DNA of 54,531 nt from Treponema sp. (GTDB taxonomy: Bacteria > Spirochaetota > Spirochaetia > Treponematales > Treponemataceae), in the NCBI GenBank assembly GCA_017525605.1, contig JAFXSM010000040.1:1-54531 (forward strand), written 5' to 3'. Under the pieces are notes generated by a model. The model ran no database searches. It had not been told where the DNA came from and saw only the letters and a program-made list of their open reading frames with translations. The position numbers and the translations under genes are program-made. Below are positions 49,322-54,531 of the stretch, piece after piece; within the stretch, counting starts at the first letter, position 1; every line of letters begins with the position of its first letter.

Positions 49322-50512
49322 TTGAAGAAGACACCGCTCGAAAAAGCTCTTTTTTATCTAAGCAGAAGAAAATTTACCGAATGCCTCTATGAACTTGAGT
49401 CTTCCGTCGATTTGTACCGCGATAGTTTCAGCTATTATTTGGTCGGCGGCGTAGCGTGCCTTTATCTCAATGATTTCGGAAATGCAAATCTCTATTTCCA
49501 AAAGGCGAGGCAGCATCGCCAGACTGATGTAGCGCTTTTGCTCGGTCAGGCTGTCCTGTATCTTCGTCACGGGGACACTGACAGGGCGATTCAGTATTAC
49601 CTCGACGTTCTTGATATCGACCGCAACAACAAAATCGCAAAAAAAGGAATCGCGTTCATTCGGGAAAAAGGAACATACGAAGAGATTTTCCGGCTGATTG
49701 ACAGCAATGGGCTGAAAAAATTCTATCCGCCGCTCGGCCTCAATCCGAGTGCCGTTCTTGGACTTTTTTTTACGGTTTTGCTCGCGATAGCCGTCTTTGT
49801 CGGAATCAATTTCTGCCTTCCGAATCTTTCCCATTCCATTAAATTCCGCCGTTCCGGAAATGGTCTTGAGGCTGCTGATTTCTCACTTTCGAGCGACCAG
49901 CTTAAGAATACGGTCGTCGCCGATTACAAGGACGGCCAGTTCGCCTACATACTTTCCGAGAGCGAGGTTGAGCGTCTGTACAAAAATGTGTACAAGCATG
50001 CAACTGAGCCTTATAAGGGCGATGATTCCCTTCATAGGACGAATCTTGCCCGCTCTGAAGCGAATGTCATTCTGAATTCGAATGCGTCTGATGTTTTCAA
50101 ATTCAAAGTTCAGGAAATTGTCGATGCGATAGAGGCCGATAAGGAACATGCGCCGAATTTCAGCACGATAATAGATAATTTTGCTTGTGAAGATGTCATT
50201 TCGGATATGCTTCGCTATGACGGCTGCTATGTGATTTGGACGGGAATGCTTGCAAGCCCGACGATTGTCAACGGTGTCTACAAGTGCAATTTTCTTGTTT
50301 GGGATGACAATATCGAGCGTCTTTTCGGCAGCTTCGATCTGTATTTCCAGAAGCCTCCTGCGACTCCGATTTCTGGCGACAGGATTGTTCAGATTCTTGC
50401 AAAGATAAAAGTCGATACAATAAACGGAAAAAACAGCGTGTCTTTGATTGAGAAAGCGAACACCGTGATGCTTCGGAATCAAAAGAAAGTTCAGTCTCTG
50501 AATCAGGATTGA
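49322..50512 (+). CDS. TPR-containing bitopic membrane protein
   Basis: A 396-residue protein that starts at a TTG preceded by GAGAGGAAA. Residues 5-130 carry TPR-like helices (YYLVGGVACLYLNDFGNANLYFQKA and the next units). A single membrane helix spans about 143-165, and the C-terminal ~230 residues would be extracytoplasmic, with a compact mixed domain resembling a stress-response or OB-like fold (GCYVIWTGMLASPTIVNGVYKCNFLVWDDN). No family is recognised. It follows rpe and precedes recA but is separated from recA by a promoter. Confidence 0.8.
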   Translation: MKKTPLEKALFYLSRRKFTECLYELESSVDLYRDSFSYYLVGGVACLYLNDFGNANLYFQKARQHRQTDVALLLGQAVLYLRHGDTDRAIQYYLDVLDIDRNNKIAKKGIAFIREKGTYEEIFRLIDSNGLKKFYPPLGLNPSAVLGLFFTVLLAIAVFVGINFCLPNLSHSIKFRRSGNGLEAADFSLSSDQLKNTVVADYKDGQFAYILSESEVERLYKNVYKHATEPYKGDDSLHRTNLARSEANVILNSNASDVFKFKVQEIVDAIEADKEHAPNFSTIIDNFACEDVISDMLRYDGCYVIWTGMLASPTIVNGVYKCNFLVWDDNIERLFGSFDLYFQKPPATPISGDRIVQILAKIKVDTINGKNSVSLIEKANTVMLRNQKKVQSLNQD

Positions 50513-50568
50513 TTTTATGGAGTCCGTTGGTGTGTGTGTTGAAAATAACAGAAAATTCATAAAAAATT

Positions 50569-50596
50569 TTGCATAAAATGAAAAAATCGACATAAG
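50569..50596 (+). promoter_or_regulatory. Candidate promoter of recA
   Basis: TTGCAT at 50569-50574, a 16-base spacer and CATAAG at 50591-50596. The spacing and A-rich spacer match the elements before gspD and recQ. It leaves a leader of about 70 bases. No LexA-type palindrome is evident. Confidence 0.45.
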
Positions 50597-50674
50597 TTCT
50601 TTGTGTGGAAATGAAAGTTCTTTTGATTTGAATGTTCCGCGAATATTTATTGCTTATGTTTTTAGGAGAAAAAA

Positions 50675-51928
50675 ATGGCAGAGAAAAAAAATGCGGTACC
50701 AGCTGCTGAAATGTCCGATAAATTGAAGGCGCTTGAGGCTGCCCGCTTGCAGATTGAAAAACAGTTCGGCGCCGGTGCTTTGATGACACTTGGCGAGCAC
50801 ACCGACATGAATTCCGTCGAGGTCGTTCCTTCCGGTTCGATTCTTCTTGACGAGGCTCTCGGTGTTGGCGGTTATCCGCGCGGAAGAATCATCGAGATGT
50901 ACGGTCCTGAAAGCTCGGGCAAAACAACGCTCGCGCTTCATGCGATTGCCGAAGCTCAGAAACTTGGCGGAATCGCAGCCTTCATCGATGCGGAGCACGC
51001 GCTCGACCCTGTGTACGCGAAAAATCTTGGTGTCGATGTGGAGCATCTTCTCGTCTCACAGCCGGATTCCGGCGAGCAGGCTCTTGAAATAACGGAGCAG
51101 CTCGTTCGTTCCGGTGCCATCGATATCGTCGTTGTGGACTCCGTGGCTGCGTTGACTCCTCAGAAAGAGATTGAGGGCGAGATGGGCGACTCCGTTATGG
51201 GCGTTCAGGCAAGATTGATGAGCCAGGCACTCAGAAAACTTACGGCGATTGTCGGAAAGAGCAAGTGCATCATAATCTTCATCAACCAAATTCGTATGAA
51301 GATTGGCGTTATGTTCGGCAATCCTGAGACTACGACTGGTGGAAACGCCCTCAAATTCTATTCCTCGCTCCGCCTTGAGATACGCAGAATTGCTTCCATT
51401 GACGGAAAAGGTGAGGAAGAGGCTGTCGGTAACCAGGTGCGCGTGAAAATCGTGAAGAACAAGGTTGCGCCGCCATTCAGAAAAGTCGAGCTTGACATAT
51501 ATTTCGGAAAGGGAATTTCCGCAGTCGCTTCGCTTCTTGATTCTGCCGTCAAGCACGGACTGATTGACAAGCGCGGTGCCTGGTACACGAGAGGTGACGA
51601 GAAAGTCGGTCAGGGAAAGGAGAACGCGATTGCATATCTTACAAACAATCCTGAATACACTCGCAATCTTGAGGTTCAGCTCCGTGAGGAAATTTTCCCA
51701 GGTCAGATTCTTAAAACAAAAGAAGGCGAGCCTGTTTATCCTGAGCAGGTGGAGCGCCTGAAAGAAAAAGAGAAAGAAGCTGCTGAAAAAGCTAAGGCAG
51801 AGGAAAAGGCGAAAAAAGAAGCTGAAAAAGCTGAGAAAGCTGCAAAGGCGGCTGCCGGAGATTCTATTGAAGTTCCAGCAGGTGCTTCCGATGTGGCTGT
51901 CGCGGATTCTGGTGATGCTGCCTTCTAA
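50675..51928 (+). CDS. recA: Recombinase RecA
   Basis: The DNA strand-exchange ATPase. Walker A is GPESSGKT (residues 77-84, K83). Other RecA hallmarks are [59 protein letters not shown] (L2 loop and neighbours) and VKNKVAPPF. The conserved core ends near residue 345. The last ~70 residues form a long Lys/Glu/Ala-rich, probably coiled tail with an acidic end, longer than the acidic tail of E. coli RecA (353 in total). The ATG follows AGGAGAA. The 3' end overlaps folK by 14 bases. Confidence 0.98.
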   Translation: MAEKKNAVPAAEMSDKLKALEAARLQIEKQFGAGALMTLGEHTDMNSVEVVPSGSILLDEALGVGGYPRGRIIEMYGPESSGKTTLALHAIAEAQKLGGIAAFIDAEHALDPVYAKNLGVDVEHLLVSQPDSGEQALEITEQLVRSGAIDIVVVDSVAALTPQKEIEGEMGDSVMGVQARLMSQALRKLTAIVGKSKCIIIFINQIRMKIGVMFGNPETTTGGNALKFYSSLRLEIRRIASIDGKGEEEAVGNQVRVKIVKNKVAPPFRKVELDIYFGKGISAVASLLDSAVKHGLIDKRGAWYTRGDEKVGQGKENAIAYLTNNPEYTRNLEVQLREEIFPGQILKTKEGEPVYPEQVERLKEKEKEAAEKAKAEEKAKKEAEKAEKAAKAAAGDSIEVPAGASDVAVADSGDAAF

Positions 51929-52466
51929 TTATGTCGTTCTTGGGCTTGGTTCAAACAAGCCCTTTGGCGGGGATAGTTGCGTCGAACTGCTTCGAAAAGC
52001 GTGCCGGCAGCTGTCTCCGTTGTTCTCGAATTTTGATTTGTCCTCAGTTTACCGCACGAAACCGATGTATTTTGACGAGCAGGAAATGTTCTATAATATG
52101 GTTTTTTGCGGTTTTCTTGATTCTTCTCTCGATTCTTATGAGCTCCTTTCAAAAATACATGAGATTGAGGCATCTCTCGGTCGTGACAGAAGTCGGGAAA
52201 TTCGTAACGGTCCCCGTTCAGTCGATGTCGATATTGAGATTTTCGGAAATGTCGTCATGTCCGAGCCTGAGCTGATGATTCCGCATCCCCGCATAAGAGA
52301 GCGTGCATTCGTTCTTGTTCCTTTGAAAGAGGTTCTGGAAAGAAGCGGCAAAAATATGAAAGATGATGTTTCTGACTTTTTGAATGTTGGTTTTGATGCA
52401 TTGGATTTGAAAGATGGTGACGTTGAGCTTTTTATGGATTCAAAAATATTCCGAAGTCGTCTCTAA
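51915..52466 (+). CDS. folK: 2-amino-4-hydroxy-6-hydroxymethyldihydropteridine pyrophosphokinase
   Basis: HPPK transfers pyrophosphate from ATP to 6-hydroxymethyl-dihydropterin in folate synthesis. The 183-residue protein begins [10 protein letters not shown] and contains [22 protein letters not shown] (the metal-binding Asp pair, usually GPRxLDLDIL) and [18 protein letters not shown]. The ATG at 51915 is the last Met before the conserved start and lies inside the end of recA; upstream in-frame starts at 51867 and 51891 would extend further into recA. Translational coupling to recA is likely. No other folate gene is adjacent. Confidence 0.92.
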   Translation: MLPSNYVVLGLGSNKPFGGDSCVELLRKACRQLSPLFSNFDLSSVYRTKPMYFDEQEMFYNMVFCGFLDSSLDSYELLSKIHEIEASLGRDRSREIRNGPRSVDVDIEIFGNVVMSEPELMIPHPRIRERAFVLVPLKEVLERSGKNMKDDVSDFLNVGFDALDLKDGDVELFMDSKIFRSRL

Positions 52467-52517
52467 AAATTTTAGTTTTTGTTTTTTGAAAGATAACTTT
52501 GGCATCAATGAAAATAG

Positions 52518-52560
52518 ACCTGAGCGATAACGAAGTTTGTCGGACAGGTTTGATAGATTT
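52518..52560 (+). terminator. Candidate terminator after folK
   Basis: A stem ACCTG/CAGGT extended inward across an AG/GA internal loop by CGATAA/TTGTCG, then TTTGATAGATTTTT. The T-run is interrupted, so termination may be partial. Confidence 0.45.
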
Positions 52561-52574
52561 TTAACGGGTTTTTT

Positions 52575-53309
52575 ATGGAAAAGCGTAGGTTTTCTGTCGG
52601 CGAATTTGACGGTCCACTGGACCTTTTGTGGTCGCTGATTCGTGAAAATAAGATTGACATTTATGATATTCCGATAGCTGAAATAACGGAGCAGTTCCTA
52701 GATTATCTTGATTTTGCTGCGAGCGTTGACTTGGGGGATTTGTCCGATTTTTACAGAATGGCATCAAAACTTATCCATATAAAAAGCAACATGATGCTTC
52801 CCGTCGAGTCGGATTTTGATGATGAGTTCGATTTTGATGACCCTCGTGAAGAACTCGTTGATTCTCTAATTGAATATCAGCGTTTCAAGCAGCTTTCGGC
52901 ATTGATGGAAACAAAGGAAGATGAGAACGAGTGGAATTTCGAGCGGAAGAAGATAAAGCGTGTTATCCCGGAGGAAAATCGCGATGATGTCTGGAAAAAA
53001 ATTGATACCGGCGAGCTTTTGAACCAGATGCAAGGAATCTTCAAAAAACTGATGACTGATTTTTCTGATTCTCGGATACTTGATATGTACGAGGAAATCT
53101 CTGTGAATGAAAAACTCACCCTTATGGAAGAATTCTTCACACGAAAGGGCGAGTTCATGTTCTCCGATTTAATCGTTCGTGCCGGAAACCATCTTGATTT
53201 GGTCTGTGCTTTTATGGCAGTTTTGGAGGCTGTGAAATTCAAGATGATTGTCATTTATCAGAATAAAATGTTTGGTGACATCAAAATCCGAAAATTTCAG
53301 GATGATTAA
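52575..53309 (+). CDS. scpA: Segregation and condensation protein A (ScpA, kleisin)
   Basis: A 244-residue kleisin of the Smc-ScpAB condensin, bridging the two SMC heads during chromosome segregation. It starts with the family signature FDGPLDLLWSLIRENKIDIYDIPIAEITEQFL and SDFYRMASKLIHIKSNMMLP, has an acidic middle (DFDDEFDFDDP) and ends with the winged helix that binds the SMC cap (VCAFMAVLEAVKFKMIVIYQN). The gap to scpB is 104 bases and contains an extragenic repeat. Confidence 0.95.
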   Translation: MEKRRFSVGEFDGPLDLLWSLIRENKIDIYDIPIAEITEQFLDYLDFAASVDLGDLSDFYRMASKLIHIKSNMMLPVESDFDDEFDFDDPREELVDSLIEYQRFKQLSALMETKEDENEWNFERKKIKRVIPEENRDDVWKKIDTGELLNQMQGIFKKLMTDFSDSRILDMYEEISVNEKLTLMEEFFTRKGEFMFSDLIVRAGNHLDLVCAFMAVLEAVKFKMIVIYQNKMFGDIKIRKFQDD

Positions 53310-53337
53310 AACTGTATGGTAGATTAATTTGAAAAAT

Positions 53338-53391
53338 GTCATCAGCTTGTTTCAGAATCTGCAAGGGTTGCCGGAGCAAGTTCTGCATGAC
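53338..53391. repeat. Palindromic extragenic repeat (GTCAT...ATGAC type), second full copy
   Basis: A 54-base relative of the element at 1225-1284: GTCAT and ATGAC ends, with GCTTGTTTC and GAGCAAGTTC inner arms. It lies between scpA and scpB, and its reading frame continues into scpB, which creates a false upstream start for that gene. ATTTTTT follows, so it may reduce readthrough. Confidence 0.65.
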
Positions 53392-53413
53392 AGATTTTTT
53401 GTGGGGATTTTTT

Positions 53414-53998
53414 ATGGCTAATGTTGACGACGAGCAGGTTGCTTTTGATGCGGCACTTTTTTCTGATGAGAAAAAAACTGCATTTATAGAAATGGTTCTT
53501 TTTTTGGAGAGCGAACCGCAATCTGTTGCGTCCCTGTCGAAGATAACTGGACTTTCGGAAGATGATGTGGAAAAGGCTGTTGAGCTTCTGAAAGAGAAAT
53601 ATTCATCTGAAAATTCCGGGCTTGATTTGCTGTTTATGACAAACGGATATGTGCTTTCTCCGAGAAGAATTTATTGGGATTTCGTAAAAGACAGATACGG
53701 AAGAAAAAATGAGGGGAAGCTTTCTCGTTCTGCGTTGGAGACCCTTACGATTATTGCGTACAAACAGCCGATAACGCGCGCGGAAATCGAGTCAATCCGT
53801 GGTGTTCCGCCTGACGGGATGATACGGATGCTTGTTGAGAGACAGCTTGTGAAAGAGGTCGGAAAAAAAGATGCGCCGGGAAGACCGACTCTTTTCGGAA
53901 CTACCGATGAATTTCTTCGTTTCTTCCAGTTGAATTCAATATCCGACTTGCCTAAACTTGATGAAAAAGATGAAGAGAGGTTTGTACTTGCCCGCTGA
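53414..53998 (+). CDS. scpB: Segregation and condensation protein B (ScpB)
   Basis: A 194-residue partner of ScpA, with two winged-helix domains. The segment SALETLTIIAYKQPITRAEIESIRGV is the family signature and GRPTLFGTTDEFLRFF is the usual ending. The start at 53414 follows GGGGA and begins MANVDDEQ; an upstream in-frame ATG at 53336 only translates the repeat between the genes and is rejected. The stop overlaps the following pseudouridine synthase gene by 11 bases, a common arrangement. Confidence 0.95.
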   Translation: MANVDDEQVAFDAALFSDEKKTAFIEMVLFLESEPQSVASLSKITGLSEDDVEKAVELLKEKYSSENSGLDLLFMTNGYVLSPRRIYWDFVKDRYGRKNEGKLSRSALETLTIIAYKQPITRAEIESIRGVPPDGMIRMLVERQLVKEVGKKDAPGRPTLFGTTDEFLRFFQLNSISDLPKLDEKDEERFVLAR

Positions 53999-54512
53999 TT
54001 TGAAAAATACAATACGATTGCAGGCCTTCCTCGCCCATTGTGGTGTCGCAAGCCGCCGTGCGTGCGAAAAGATTATTATCGATGGCCGTGTCTCCGTTAA
54101 CGGAAATGTCGTTACTGAGCTAGGACTGAAGGTTTCAGATTCCGATGTCGTTGCCGTTGATGGAAAAGAAGTTTTGCCTGAGAAAGAAAAACGATATGTT
54201 CTCTTGAATAAGCCCGCCGGCTACGTCTGCTCGCAGTCTGATGAGCAGGGGCGTCCTGTCGCTGTTGATTTGCTGAAAGATTCTTTTTCGGAAAGGCTTT
54301 ATAATGTCGGGCGTCTTGATATGTTTTCGACAGGCGCGATTATTTTTACGAATGACGGAGATTTTGCCGCGAAACTCTCGCATCCGAGTGCGGAAGTTGA
54401 GAAAGAGTACATCGTCGAGTCGTCTCTTCCGCTGCCGAGGAATCTTGCTGAGAATTTCAAAAAGGGAATCAGAGTCGATGATGTGTTCTACAAGGCAAAG
54501 GATGCGTCGTAG
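53988..54512 (+). pseudogene. RsuA/RluB-type pseudouridine synthase, prematurely ended (possible frameshift)
   Basis: An rRNA pseudouridine synthase. The S4 domain (LQAFLAHCGVASRRACEKIIIDGRVSVNG) is followed by the catalytic domain with YVLLNKPAGYVCSQSDEQGRP and the catalytic aspartate in NVGRLDMFSTG. Translation stops at a TAG (54510-54512) before the conserved EGKNRQVRRM-like region, about 60-80 residues short. A one-base shift just before that stop opens the frame to the window end, so a base may be missing. The likely start is a TTG at 53988 after AGAGAGG, overlapping scpB; other TTG or ATG starts are possible. It could be a real truncation, a pseudogene or a sequencing error. Confidence 0.75.
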
Positions 54513-54531
54513 CTGAATTCGCACAAGACGC

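Noticed and set aside
50513..50674. A LexA/SOS box before recA
   Set aside because: No CTG-N10-CAG or GAAC-N4-GTTC palindrome is present in the gap.
53336..53413. Upstream ATG for scpB at 53336
   Set aside because: The added 26 residues only translate the extragenic repeat; GGGGA lies directly before the ATG at 53414.
1..54531. tRNA, rRNA, CRISPR arrays, transposases, integrases or replication origin
   Set aside because: No cloverleaf-type gene, regular repeat-spacer array, recombinase motif or DnaA-box cluster was found on reading both strands; most gaps are under 200 bases.

Overview
The window looks like a chromosomal segment of a spirochaete, most likely a Treponema. The best evidence is a 914-residue GreA whose elongation-factor domain sits at the C-terminal end of a very long helical extension, an arrangement known from spirochaetes. 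Two adjacent ABC half-transporters, many lipoproteins with spirochaete-type lipoboxes, a large ankyrin-repeat lipoprotein and an SUMF1-type secreted protein fit the same picture. Base composition is intermediate, with one AT-rich patch in the first gene. No rRNA, tRNA, CRISPR array, transposase or integrase was found, and no gene-free stretch exceeds 300 bases.

Layout. 1-3515: a type III restriction-modification pair (mod, 5' truncated by the window edge, then res), separated by a palindromic extragenic repeat. 3597-8232: a MATE exporter, an iron-dependent alcohol dehydrogenase with its terminator, then hisC and a metallophosphoesterase. 8249-10265 (minus): an SUMF1-type secreted protein and a CorA magnesium channel. 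10421-25695 (plus): a 15-kb secretion island. It holds gspD, gspE, gspF, gspG, two small pseudopilin-like genes and a bitopic protein in the place of GspL/M, followed by two lipoproteins, a clostripain-family lipoprotein protease and a 2006-residue RHS protein whose tip looks like a C39/papain-type cysteine protease.

25781-31216: a carboxyltransferase (pccB/mmdA type, minus) with a striking three-half-site operator, a membrane protein resembling a degenerate protein kinase (minus), recQ (plus) and a small membrane protein (minus). 31320-33917: hisH-hisF (plus) converging and overlapping with an isolated cbiD (minus). 34190-40061: a DEAD-box-family RNA helicase whose motif II reads DVGD, with a structured leader, then a heterodimeric ABC exporter whose first start codon lies in a long inverted repeat. 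40101-48449: an ankyrin lipoprotein (minus), a Bax-inhibitor-1 protein (plus), an RsmI-like methyltransferase (minus) and a TPR-greA operon (minus) read from tandem sigma-70 promoters. 48647-54512 (plus): rpe, a TPR membrane protein, recA-folK and scpA-scpB-rsuA-type pseudouridine synthase, the last with an apparent frameshift close to the window end.

How the parts work together. The secretion island is the most distinctive region: a stripped-down type II secretion set lacking recognisable gspC, gspK, gspL, gspM and gspO is followed at once by secreted or lipid-anchored effectors, so the simplest reading is machine plus cargo. The histidine genes are split between two loci. The recA-folK and scpAB-rsuA clusters are ordinary housekeeping groups. 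Several short repeats (a GTCAT...ATGAC palindrome family and a CAACTTTCAATT family) lie between genes, flank the RHS gene, and in one case lie inside mod at what looks like a recombination junction.
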